The translations under genes and the position numbers were made by a program. A DNA stretch of 64,000 nt. Source: Rhea pennata (taxonomy: Eukaryota > Chordata > Aves > Rheiformes > Rheidae). Where the stretch lies: contig NC_084674.1 in NCBI RefSeq assembly GCF_028389875.1, positions 14,169,501 to 14,233,500 of the forward strand, written 5' to 3'. This document shows, piece by piece, positions 46,601 to 56,923 of this stretch. How positions within the stretch are numbered: the stretch's first letter is position 1; the number at the start of each line of letters is the position of its first letter. A model generated the notes under the pieces. It worked only from the letters and a program-made list of their open reading frames with translations. It made no database searches and had not been told where the DNA came from.

Positions 46601-48341
46601 AATGCAAGCTGCTTTTCCTTCAGAGAAACAGTTGCTTTCAAGTCAGTCACATTTTTGGACTTCATGATTCATTGCGTATTTAACTGTTATATTTCTTCCT
46701 GTTTTGCCTTGTTTTTAAGCTGTCAAAGAGTTTGCTGTAATTCCTCAGCATACCACACCAGAAACAGCAGTGCGAGAGATTGATGAGCTCTACGATGTGT
46801 ATTTAGATGTAAAGCAGCACTGGACAACTGAGGTTAGTTAAGACCTTTATGTTACTGTACCAGCTTTGACACCAGTTCACCAGGGACAATGTTCAGAGTT
46901 TAGTGGTCTTGAAGCAGCTGGTGGAAGTCCCACATTTCTAACATCTCTTTGACATATTTTCATTTGCTGCTCCAGCTTTTACTCAGTAAACTTGATCTCC
47001 TGATGATACAGCCAGTTCCCTAAAATGGTCCATTCCCTGCTCTTCTCTTCCCCACCTGGCTCCAGGTCAACTGCCCCGCTCTAGGTATGCGGCAGGAGGG
47101 AGTTTGGAAAGGCAGGTATTAGAAGCCGTATGAGAAGGGAATCAATACGTACACCATATCAGAGAGAGGGAATGTCTTCCAGGAAAAGTACCACCTTTTT
47201 CCACTCTTACATTAATGTTCTAGCATGTGCTTCAATGGTCAGCCTCTGCAAGCTGTTGACCTAAGCTCTCACTTTTTGAACTGCAATGGCTATTAGCAAC
47301 ATTTGTCAATCATAAAACTCATTGCCGGTTGTATTTTGAAGAGTTAATCTCCTTCCAGAACTTCATCTTCATGGGGGACTTCAACGCTGGCTGTAGCTAT
47401 GTCCCGAAAAAGCAGTGGCAGAACATCCGACTGAGGACTCACCCTGAGTTTGTCTGGCTAATAGATGACAAAAATGACACAACGGTTAAGAAAAGCACAA
47501 GCTGCCCATATGACAGGTAAGCAGAGCAGTAAACCCTTCCCTGTTTATACCTCTCTTAGCAAAAAATATGTGGAAAAGCGTCAACGCCTGTCACACAAAG
47601 CCACCTGCACGTGAGGCTTTCAAGGATTAAGGCGAGTCCAGTGGAAGCTGACATCCAACCGCTTCTGACCAGGAGCACAAAGCGGTTTGCAGGTCTGTTG
47701 GCGAGCGGTTTGGAGGAAAGAGGCAGAATTCACGCCAGAACTTGGCGTGAGCCCTTGGCACCCCCGGGGGGCTCTGCAACGGCCGAGCGAAAGGCCCCTC
47801 TGCAGAGCTACCTGCGTCGCCCTTGCCTGCTCTGCACCACGATCTGTACGTTCGTGATTCGGACTGTCGAAGGCAACGCCGCGCAGCGCTGCGGGGGCCC
47901 AGCGGGGGCCGGCCCGGGGCGGGGGGTCCGAGCGTCCCGCAGCAACGCCCCGTTTTTTTCCTTGCCGCTTCCAGAATCGTGGTGAGCGGGGAAGCGCTCG
48001 TGGGGGCCGTGGTGCCGCGCTCGGCGAGCGTCTTCGATTTCCAGGCGGCTTTCGGGCTCACGGAGGAGCAGGTACAGCGCGGCCCCGGGCGCAGCGCGGG
48101 GAAGCCCCCGCTCCCGGCGGGAGCGCGCTGCAAAGCGCCGCGCGCCTCCGCACTGTCTCGCCGCGCCAGCCCGGCCCCCAGCGCCCCCCGCTCTCCCTCG
48201 CAGGCGCTGGCCGTCAGCGACCACTTCCCCGTGGAGTTCGAGCTGAAAACCGCCGGCGGCTCCTCCGGCTGGCCGAGGCCGCCGCTCCCGAAGAGGGGGC
48301 AGCCGAGGAAGAACCGCCGCCGCCGGCCGAGGGCGTCCTGA
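43493..48341 (+). CDS. DNASE1L3: DNASE1L3, secreted DNase gamma, complete 8-exon coding region
   Basis: Joining 43493-43624, 45112-45200, 45858-45950, 46182-46294, 46720-46832, 47359-47516, 47975-48071 and 48204-48341 gives 933 nt, 310 aa (human is about 305). A hydrophobic signal peptide ([17 protein letters not shown], about residues 1-17) leads into [13 protein letters not shown]. DNase I catalytic and metal positions are all present: Glu56 (LLMEIK), Glu98 (YKEQY), His153 (PQHTTP), Asp187 (MGDFNAGC), Asp232 (CPYDR) and His272 (SDHFPVEF). Cys192 and Cys229 match the structural disulfide. The tail after residue 287 is basic ([11 protein letters not shown]). The family cuts DNA in apoptotic microparticles and nucleosomes outside cells, and loss causes lupus-like autoimmunity in mammals. 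The start was chosen for the signal peptide and A at -3. All introns are GT-AG. Confidence 0.97.
45112..45200 (+). CDS. DNASE1L3: DNASE1L3 exon 2
   Basis: 89 nt, residues 45-73 plus two bases of Arg74: [20 protein letters not shown] then CPLLMERLN. It contains Glu56, equivalent to DNase I Glu39. The acceptor is CGTTGCAG and the donor AG|GTGAGG. Confidence 0.96.
45858..45950 (+). CDS. DNASE1L3: DNASE1L3 exon 3
   Basis: 93 nt, completing Arg74, then residues 75-104 and two bases of Arg105. It encodes [20 protein letters not shown] with Glu98, equivalent to DNase I Glu78. The acceptor is CTTTCCAG and the donor AG|GTAGGC. It has few stops around it and was placed by phase. Confidence 0.95.
46182..46294 (+). 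CDS. DNASE1L3: DNASE1L3 exon 4
   Basis: 113 nt, completing Arg105, then residues 106-142 and one base of Ala143: [14 protein letters not shown] to [15 protein letters not shown]. The SREP motif, which carries the DNase I substrate-binding arginine, is present. The acceptor is GTTGCAG and the donor CTG|GTGAGA. Confidence 0.95.
46720..46832 (+). CDS. DNASE1L3: DNASE1L3 exon 5
   Basis: 113 nt, completing Ala143, then residues 144-180: [20 protein letters not shown] to KQHWTTE. It contains catalytic His153, equivalent to DNase I His134. The preceding residue is Gln152, where human has Leu. The acceptor is TTTTTAAG and the donor GAG|GTTAGT. Confidence 0.95.
47359..47516 (+). CDS. DNASE1L3: DNASE1L3 exon 6
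   Basis: 158 nt, residues 181-232 plus two bases of Arg233: [15 protein letters not shown] to STSCPYD. It contains Asp187 (DNase I Asp168), Asp232 (DNase I Asp212) and the disulfide pair Cys192/Cys229. The acceptor is CTTCCAG and the donor AG|GTAAGC. Confidence 0.96.
47975..48071 (+). CDS. DNASE1L3: DNASE1L3 exon 7
   Basis: 97 nt, completing Arg233, then residues 234-265: [20 protein letters not shown] to TEEQ. It is strikingly GC-rich compared with exons 2-6. The acceptor is GCTTCCAG and the donor CAG|GTACAG. Confidence 0.95.
48204..48341 (+). CDS. DNASE1L3: DNASE1L3 exon 8 (basic tail and stop)
   Basis: 138 nt, residues 266-310 and TGA. It starts [15 protein letters not shown] with catalytic His272 (DNase I His252), followed by a Gly/Ser/Pro linker and a strongly basic end. 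The tail is the family feature linked in mammals to cutting membrane-wrapped chromatin. Its sequence here differs from the human one. The intron before it is only 132 nt. Confidence 0.95.
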   Translation, partial: ALAVSDHFPVEFELKTAGGSSGWPRPPLPKRGQPRKNRRRRPRAS

Positions 48342-48795
48342 GCCCTCGCTCGCGCGCGCGGCCGAGGCGCAAGGCAGCCAACGCGTCTCCCTAAAAGACT
48401 GGCGTAGCTGCGGTCACGGCAAGCGCGGTATTTCAGGGGAAAATCAGATATTTTGTTAAACTTCAAATATTTCACATAGGAAGGTGAATTAAGCCTTCAG
48501 ATTATTTTACTCACTGTAAGCACTGCAAAAATCAAATAACGTAACACATTATTTAACCCAATGCTCCAGCGATCTGTGTTTTCGGATCAGCCTACACACT
48601 TTATTTAGCGCAAATCTCGTCAGATAAAAGTCATCCGAAAACTGCCGTCCAGTCCCAGTGGTTGCGGGGCTGGGAGTTTCCGAAGCGCGTAGTGAGTCGG
48701 GTAGGTCTGCGTAGGTTTGCCTGCGTTTAGCCTATAAATTTACTAGACAATATTGTAAGTGTATCTTTAAATATTAAATATTTTGTGATTTTCCC
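48342..48795 (+). other. DNASE1L3: Probable DNASE1L3 3' UTR
   Basis: AT-rich sequence follows the stop codon. An ATTAAA poly-A signal at 48,773-48,778 is followed by a T/GT-rich stretch (about 48,780-48,792), which suits a cleavage site near 48,795. A TATAAA at about 48,733 is a weaker alternative. No AATAAA is seen. Confidence 0.5.
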
Positions 48796-50389
48796 CACCG
48801 GGGGCTCATTGCCTGGTTCTTCCCATTGCAAAGCGGCTTGTCAGTCGCCCAGGCAGCGGCATCCGCACGCACGCTGCAGCCGGAGCTCCCCGGGCGCTGC
48901 TCCCCTCCGCACGCACGCGATGGATGCTCCTAGGGCCCCCTCTGGTGGCACTGCTATAAATCCCAATATCCCGCCTGCAAGCCCAGCCGGCGGGAAGGGC
49001 CCCGGCGTCCGGGGCGGTCGCCCCCCACCCCCGGCATCGAGGGCAGCCCCGAAGGGCCCCCGCTCGCGCGGGGCCGCAGCGGTGGCCCGCTGGCCACGGG
49101 CCCCGAAGCCCGTAGCGCACCGCGCCGCGCTCGGAGGAAATACCCCCGCCGCCGCCGCGGGGCTCGCGGGACCCACCGCCTCCCAGCTAGGCACGTACGT
49201 AAATATTTGCAGTACCAAGGCCCTCCAGAACAGCAGTTAATCATGGGAAAGACCTGTCAAGCATACCTCTGGGTCCCACTAAATTATATTTTGCCTATCA
49301 AAAAAGATCTTTTTTTTTTTTTAAAGTCACGTATGTTAGGCTTTCATTCACGTTATATAAAGCATGCACTTGAAATCCTAGGAAAATTAATAGTGACACA
49401 AGCTATAAATCCAGACTGACTCAGTGACATTGCCAATGTTTTTCCTAAGCATGCAACATGAATTCACAGCTACGAAACTCAACTGTGAAAGCCTAAGAAA
49501 TTCCGACAAGCGATTTCAAAGCGTTTTCCCGGGGGAGCCTGTGGAAATAGCACGCCACAGGACGGGTATCTGGCAAGCGGCACGGGGCTCGGCGAAGCTG
49601 TTTTGATAACCTGCGGCGAGAGGGACCCGCCGAACGTTAACGATCGCTGCCGATTTCTGATGGAAAAACATCGCTCCCGGCGCCCTGCCGCTTCCCTCCG
49701 GCGCGGTGCCCCGCGGGGGGACGGCAAGGCTGCGGCGGCCGCTTTGCTCTGCTTTGGGCGCACGAAGCACGGAGACCTCGGGAGACCTGTGCTGGAGAGG
49801 GAAAGCTTTAGTGCTCCGCTGTTAATAAATGATTGTTGAAGGTGTTTTCATAGCTCTAACTTATCATAACACGGGGAGGAAAAGAAACCTTTTATTAAAT
49901 AAACATTTGCTTAACACAAGCTGGGGCGTTCGGCGCGTGCGGGGTTTGCAGGGTTTATTCCCCCCTCTCCTTTTTTTTTTTTTTTTTTGGTTACAAAAGG
50001 TACAAAATACCTTTCTGTATTACAAGAACATTGCAACAGAAGGTGAAGGGGAAAAAAAGCGACAGTTTTAAATAAGTACCTTTTACTGAGAATAAAGCAG
50101 GTTCTGAATTCAAAGCTTTGGGTTCTTGCTTTCCAAAGAATGAACAATTAGAGGGAAACGTAATTACAGGGGTTGCATAATCTGAATAAAAACAGAGTCC
50201 TGCTAAGCAACAGCATCGCGATCTGCATTACTAATATATGCAAGAAACACTAAAGTGCAAGAAAGCGTACTGCTTTGAGGGTAATGGAAAAATATGTTTT
50301 TCTAAGCCGAAAGTAACCCGCACAACTGTAGACCCGGCATGAACTGCAGCCTTGATTTCTGCAATAACATCTCCTGACAATTTAAGTAG

Positions 50390-50452
50390 AGTGGATTATC
50401 TTTAATATATGGCGGATTATATTTAATATATGGCGGATTATATTTAATATAT
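50390..50452. repeat. 21-bp tandem repeat, three copies
   Basis: Three 21-base units occupy 50,390-50,410, 50,411-50,431 and 50,432-50,452. The second and third are identical. The first differs at three positions. Each unit starts with GGCGGATTAT and ends TTTAATATAT, joining a GC start to an AT-rich end. Confidence 0.92.
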
Positions 50453-51059
50453 TGCAGTGATCCTGGAAAGGGCAAAGAGCAGCCCTTAAACCCATTCGCA
50501 CCCCACGCCCCGCGCTGCAGCTTGCTGCGTGCCCCCTCTGCACGTGCCTCGCAGGAGACGCAACTTGGCGTGATAATACAGCGAGGCATCGGGTGCAACG
50601 TCCCAAACATCATCAGATGTTTATTATCTTACAAGCAGAATAATATACTAGGCTCCAAATGTCATGAAAGGTATTTCACTGGAATGCAAACACTGGAAGA
50701 AAAGACCAGACTGTACCGGGCCCTCGATGAATTGCCTTGTGTCGCCAGCGGCAAGGGGCCGAGCGGGAGCAGCAAGCTGCCCCTTTTGGAAGTAGCGGTA
50801 CTTTAACGCTTTTTTTTCCAAAAGGGCTAAACCGACTTTGAAATCAAACCCAGCACCGGCAGGGTAACGCTGGGGCAAATTACACAGACTGCAAAGAAGT
50901 CATGCCCTGGCACTACAATACATGCTCAATTTTACTCACACGTGCAATCACTTTAAAAACCACGAGTCCGCTTGAAAGACTAAAATTAAGCACAATTATG
51001 GACACCTACAGAATTAGGGCCATCTGGTGCCTAAAGAGAAACAAAACACGAGATAAACA

Positions 51060-51420
51060 CTGTTTTTGCAGTCGCTGCTCTGGATGAAGCGGGGCTTTGA
51101 GGGACGGGGTCCAAGAACCGCGGCCCGGAGGGGCTGCCGCGTTTCGCCGGCCGGCCCCCGGGGCGACGAGACTGTTGGTGCCTCCCCAAGGCCGAAGGCT
51201 CAGAGCGGGCGAGCCAGGACCAGCTCGCCGCGGAGGAGCCCCGCGAGCCCGCGCTGGAAAAGGCGCCGCGCAGGAGCGAACCCTTCCGCTCCCCTCCCCT
51301 CGCCGCGGGGGGATTGCTGCCCCTTCCCTCGCGCCCGCGACGCAGCGGGCGCCCCGCCGCCGAGGCGGAGGAGCGAGGCCGGGGGCTGGCCAAAAACAAG
51401 GTTTTGGGTTCCAGATCTCC
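51060..51420. promoter_or_regulatory. Isolated CpG island, no gene recognised
   Basis: About 360 bases of CpG-dense sequence are flanked by AT-rich DNA on both sides. Both strands are open for over 120 codons, but the frames are Arg/Ala/Pro-rich and unrecognised. It ends just before an A18 run at 51,464-51,481. It could be an unannotated promoter or an old processed copy. Confidence 0.4.
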
Positions 51421-51463
51421 TCCCCACCTTCCAGAATTTCACAGTGACCAGGAATCAAAAAAC

Positions 51464-51481
51464 AAAAAAAAAAAAAAAAAA
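51464..51481. repeat. Poly-A run, 18 bases
   Basis: A run of 18 A follows AAAAAAC. It lies about 45 bases after the end of the CpG island. I recognise no retroposed gene before it. Confidence 0.75.
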
Positions 51482-54400
51482 GCAAAGCATCTTAAATAAC
51501 AAATTCATGAAGCGCCGAATTGTGTCCTCTGGAACAGTTGTGCCCCAAAGCGCAGCCAAGCGCATAATACGGCTTTTGTACACAACGTGAAAGACACCCA
51601 CGACACCCCAGGGACCTTTGCTGCTGTGAGGAAGGACTATGAGGTAGGCCTTCAACAAGCTGCCTCCTCCAGCGATCATGAGACTTTTTGCATCTTTTGT
51701 GTTGCATACAATACAACCAAAGATGCCCATTCATGTTTGGTAGGTGATGCAGAAAGCAAGCGGCCATGCTCTCAGCAAGTTTAACCATAACTTGTATGTG
51801 GAGCAGTCCTTAAAACTCTCCCACCTCCCCCAGGACAGGGCTCCTATGCATCGCTTAGGAGAAAAGCCACCCTGCGGGAGATGCTCTCTTGACTGCATTT
51901 TTATAACAAGGCTCCACAGGGATAAATACTATTCTCAGTTTTGAGCAATACCCCAAAATACAAGGTATCTCTGCCTATTACCACCCTGGTTCCAGCGCTG
52001 GTCATCAGGAACAGGAGGGGGCAAGGTCAGAGACACCCGGAGAGATACAAGGCGGCACTCCAGCCCTTCCACAAACTGAACGAGAAAGCCACAGGCAGCA
52101 ATCCTGCACGCAAGACCCCGGGGTAAGACAGAACGAGTACAGCACTGCAGGGATGGTGAGCGGTGGCTGCTGCAGGATGGACTTGGCAGAGCAGAAAGAC
52201 AGGCGGGCTGGGCGAGGGCCGCGGGCGGCTAACGCTCCAGGGTGGCCTGCTGGGATGAGTAGGTGCTGCTGGCACAGAGGTTCCAGCTTTCCGTGAGAAT
52301 TTGCAGGATGTGCAGGGGTGCGCATCTTGCAACAGGAAGTACAACCAGCCAGAAAAGGCTCCTTTTTCCCGTACACAGCTCACAACTCACCCCCTTGTTG
52401 TGGATGTTAAGAGGAAGGACTGAGCAGTGGCAACAGCCACTTGCTGCCTTCACACAGAGCGGAGGACACCGCAGGCGTGCAGAAACCCTAAGGATTCGGA
52501 TCACCCCACAGCCCGAGCGCAGTAGCTGAGAGTCCCACTGCTGCACAGCTTCGGGGCAAAGACCCACAAGGGCTTTCAGAGCTGCAGCAGCATCTTCCTC
52601 ACGTTAACAGGAAGAGCTACCTTAGAAATGTGGCTGAGAAACAGCTCCCCTTTTTCAGCAGCAAGTGTGTAGACCGCAGCCAGGGCTGGCAGAGAGACCT
52701 TGGGTCATGCTGGGTCGCTGGCCACCAGTGGGCAAGAGTCCAGCTTGCTACCTGCAAAGACGCTCCTTGGATTTAGTTGTGTTCACAGGAGAGCTTGAGC
52801 GAGCTGAGAAAGGACAGAGGAACTCCCAAGGGACACATGGGTCCCATGGTGGCTGAAACCTGCTGCAAGCTGCTGACCAAGGAGAGACCGTAAACAAGAA
52901 CAGAAGTTCAAACAAATCTGCAGGTAAAAAACATAGTCGACTTCTACAGCTACAGGCAAAACACCCCGTCCTCTAAGTAACATGGGACTGCTTCAAGTGT
53001 CACCGGGCTAGTGGAGCCATGTACCTGAAGGACAGTGCCTGGAGCCCCATGCCGTGCTTGTGCTTCATGGGAATACTGCACAAAGTTTGCAAGCTGCCAT
53101 ATGCAAACCAGTTCCTGTGTGCCCAGGGGTTGCTGGCAGACAGGAGACCACACTTGCACTTTCTTCAGCAGCCCAGTGGTATCTCATATCACTGCAAGTC
53201 TACCCAGCCAGTAACAGGCACTTGGGCACCAGTACCCTGGGACACCACAAACCACAGCCCAACAGTTGCTGTACTCACCTAGAGGACTGCTACTAAGGTG
53301 GGAAGTGCAAAGGGAAATTTCCAGCAAGATGCCAAAGACTTAGAGCAGAGCCTGGAGTCCCACCAAGGTTCTGTGCTTTTAAGATGTCCAGCACAACACA
53401 TTTGAAAAGTTTGTCTTCAACAGCCAGAGCTCAACCACTTCCACGTGAGCTCCACTCCTTTTCCATCCATTGAAAACTGTTGCAATGTGCCTGCAGAAAC
53501 AACATTGCTGCTACTCACAGAAACAATTCAGAGCAAAGCTGCACTTCTAAACCCATGTAGCCTCCCAGAGTGTGGGACTCTGCCTGGCTTCCTTGCAAAG
53601 GGTCAGCCACACACAGCAGTTGCAGTAAACAAGCCCCTGGAGGGCCAAGCTGATGACTTCCAGCTGAGCTTTGTTTACCATCAGTTACTTCTGCTCCCAG
53701 AACCAACTGTGTCACCTCACATCCCCACAGCAAAACCACACCGCTGTGATTTATAGCAGTGTCCACCCAAGGGAGGAGCCACCTTGGAGGTGGCTGGTTC
53801 ACAGCAGCAGCTCTGCGTTTTGTACCACCAGTTCAGGCTGCGTTCAGTGCCACCTTCCGAAGAAAACTTTGCTAGGCAGAAACCAGCTTCAGTGCTCTGC
53901 TGCTTTACCTTCCTCTTCCCCACTAACCACGTTCAGGCGTACGCAGAGGCACCACTCAGTGCGCACCCAAGACCTTGTGAAAGCAAGGCCCAAAGACCTT
54001 AACGACATCTCAAATGGAGGACACAGGACACTTGCTGTATCTAGTAAGTTAATTCTTGTGGTGTCAGTGCTCGGCTGTTTAGGCAGTCACGCCAGAGTTT
54101 TTATTGCTTACGCAAGGCAGATCGCTTGTTTGCTATCGCAACCTGAACCAGAACCTAGCTTTTGCTAGAAGTAACATTGGGCAAGGTAACAATCACAGCC
54201 CACTGATTTCATGAACAACTCCCATTAGTTCCAGCTAGTGTGATTAGACCGAGAAGCCAAGTGGTAACAGGCAAGAGCAGTTACTGGGCAATACAAGTCG
54301 CACAGACACAAGGCTCCCAGGCTTACTCAAAGCGACAGTTGTTACCACGGTTTGGTTTTTTTTAAAGATTAAATGAGAGGTTCACGCTGACATAGCACAA

Positions 54401-55267
54401 AGCTAATAAGATACAGTTAACTATAAAAAGGAAATAATCTGATAAACCTGGGGCAGGAAAGTCCTTGGCAGCAGCCGCCGTCCCGCCGTGTCTCAAGTTT
54501 CACTGCGGCTTCCAGCGGGAGCAGTGTTTGGAAAACATCTGCTGGTCTCCATGGCCACGTCCTGCCACGTGAGACCTGGCCAGCCGAAGGTGCGGCAAGT
54601 TGCTGGAAACCACCTTTTGCAAAAAAACGAACGGCCTCCAGGTTGCTACCGGCACGTCCTTAGGAGCAGCTTGCGGGGCGGCAGCAGCAACGTGCCCGCG
54701 CCGGGCGCCTCCACCAGCGCACAGGGACCCGGCTCGGCACGATGAGCCCCGAGGCCCGTGCAGCCCCCGGGGGCCACCCGGCGCCTGCAGGGACGTCCCG
54801 AAGCTGCTCGGCGGAGACGGCCAGCTGCAGCCCCAGCGGCTGCAGGAAAGGCTGGGGAAGACAGGCCAGCTGCTCAGGTTAGCTGCTCACCGATTACCTT
54901 AAATCTAAGCAAAACAAAACAAAACAAAAACAAACAAAAGCACACACAAAAAGTAGCCCAGCCCACTGAAGCCATGCTTACGCTTTTTCACGATGTTTTA
55001 TTATAGGAACCAAAATCATTGGATTAAAAACAAACGAAAAACCCCTCTGAATGGGACCGAGGTTCTGCCTAGGTTTCTAAAGGCGAGCTGCAAGCTCGCA
55101 GGCTGCCTGACGTTCAGGATGCCCAAAGCTGCTACGTGCTATAGGTTTAGTTTGAATTTTATTAGCTACATATGAAAAGAATCCAACGCTGTTTTTAACA
55201 TGCACATTTTAATGAAGCAAACATTTCTATTTAATAAGTTATAAGATACAATTTTACAATCTTGCAT

Positions 55268-55283
55268 TTTATTCCAGTTTATT
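55268..55283 (-). terminator. FLNB: Tandem AATAAA poly-A signals of FLNB
   Basis: Two AATAAA hexamers on the minus strand are four bases apart (55,278-55,283 and 55,268-55,273). Cleavage would be expected near 55,250. The assignment to FLNB is inferred from orientation and distance to the stop codon. Confidence 0.5.
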
Positions 55284-55347
55284 TTGCTTTTAGTTACTAG
55301 TTTACAATGTAGCGAGCATTTCACATTAAGGCACAAAACAGCACAGT

Positions 55348-55387
55348 AAAAAAAAAAAAAGAAAAAAAAAAAAAAGAAGAAGAAGAA
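55348..55387 (-). repeat. A13-G-A14 followed by GAA repeats (pyrimidine tract in the FLNB message)
   Basis: A purine-only stretch on the plus strand ends in four GAA-type triplets. On the FLNB sense strand it reads as about 40 uninterrupted pyrimidines, about 65 nt upstream of the poly-A signals. Confidence 0.8.
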
Positions 55388-56735
55388 ACCCACCAACCTT
55401 TCTATATTTCCCCAATCAGCTGTGCTCACGGGCAGTGCATCAACACAACTACAGAACTGTAAGCGTGAACTTCTCCATAGGGGCAGACAGCAAAGTTTCA
55501 ACAAGTTTTCAATAAATCCTAGTTTCTCCTAATCAGCGTTAAAGCTCACCTGGAGGGTTTTACTAAAGCCCCAGCAGCTGACAGCAATTCAGATGCGCGC
55601 TTGGAGCGTAGTATTGAGCAATTCGGGAGAAACCCGAGAGCCAGGACGGAAGTTTTCGCTCCCGAGCCCTCCGCAGGGACCCCCTGCGCAGCGCGGGGGG
55701 CTTCCAGGAGGGCCACGAGCAGCCCCGCTCAGGCCCCCGGGCGCGGAGACGCTAAAAGGACTTGCACCACGCAGGGCTTCACTGGTACTACCGGGAGGTG
55801 CGCACTCGCCCGGGAAGCCGCGGACCGTCCCGCGCAGCAAACCGCCGCGCTCGGACCCGCACGGGCTTCCTGTCCGCCGGGCCAGCGCTGCGGGCTTCCC
55901 CAAACCCAACCACGCTGGGGTCCGTCTTAAAAAGGAAACGAATCACGAGGAGTCTGGGGAGTTACACGTCGGGCAAGAGTTACATAAGCTTCACCGGTAT
56001 CCCGAGCTAATTAAAAACCACGTTACTAGCATCCACGGCCAAAAAGCTCCCTGTATAGATTTACAAAGCGCTAACGCAGAAAGGCTGAACGCTACCAGGA
56101 AGTAGTTCTCAGTCTGCTTTTGGTCCGCTATAAAAGACAACCTTTTCCTAAATGTAAACCATTAGCAAAGCATTTTCAAAAATGTTTTAAATTTGAGTGG
56201 TAAAGCCACTTTTAGTAGCTTTTTATAATGTTAAGCATTAAAATTGATCAAGTATACAAAGGCACCTATTATAGTACCAGTTTTACCTCATTTCTTTACA
56301 GAAAAGAATTTGAACTGGGGACAGCCCAAGTCATGTTCCATAACTAAAATCTAAAGTCTCCAGTCAAATAAAATCAGTAGTTAAGATACCCAATTACAAA
56401 GACAAATTCCAGTTTTCAATTAACCTCTAAAGTCTTTAACATCCGCAAGGGAAATTAGTGTCTAGTTATCCACATGATTCTCCAAACATTGACAGTGACC
56501 CAGACAGTACTGCAAAGGTACAATTTTGAAGAGGATATTAAATAGATTTACATTACATTGATAATTAGGATAGAAGTGAAATGCTTGTAAAAAATAAAGT
56601 TACAGAACTTACTTCTGAATGTATTGAAATGTGAGCCATGTGTATCTAGATACTGCATTTTGCAACAGGACCGCACCTGGTACAACTCTAAGTCTGAATT
56701 GCAAACGCAAAGGTTGACGCTGACGCTAGACGGGT

Positions 56736-56923
56736 TTAAGGAACCGTGACGTGAAAGGGACTGCCAGGGATGTGCTCGTCGCCCCACTTCACCGCCAGAA
56801 CGTAGTCGCCCTTCTCCTTGACGACATACGTTACGTTGTACTGATGGTTTCCCAAATGCTTCACAGATACTTCTTCGCACGGTATTGTGGGCCCGTGGAC
56901 GCCAACTAGCAACATGTTTGAAC
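56736..56923 (-). CDS. FLNB: FLNB terminal coding exon (repeat 24, second half)
   Basis: 188 nt: completes a Gly codon, then [20 protein letters not shown] to [17 protein letters not shown] and TAA. The C-terminal VTVP end and GSPF repeat signature are typical of filamins. The acceptor is GCCATAG. Confidence 0.96.

Larger units (their letters stand above)
48796..55259. other. Intergenic sequence between convergent DNASE1L3 and FLNB
   Basis: No exon is recognised in these 6.5 kb. CpG-rich patches lie near 48,840-49,190, 49,560-49,780, 51,060-51,420 and 54,470-54,870. Simple repeats include the 21-bp tandem repeat listed below, a T-rich run near 49,970-49,988 and an (AAAAC)n stretch at about 54,909-54,940. 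No transposon body is identified. Confidence 0.55.
55260..56735 (-). other. FLNB: Probable FLNB 3' UTR
   Basis: From the FLNB stop codon leftwards the sequence is mostly AT-rich with no continuing frame. The first canonical AATAAA signals on the minus strand are at 55,278-55,283 and 55,268-55,273, giving a 3' UTR of about 1.46 kb, close to what I recall for human FLNB. A CpG-rich insert lies inside it at about 55,590-55,930. Confidence 0.55.

Noticed and set aside
55593-56105. Plus-strand open frame of 170 codons antisense to FLNB.
   Set aside because: No recognisable family, no supporting promoter or splice signals; it begins in the CpG-rich insert and runs into AT-rich UTR.
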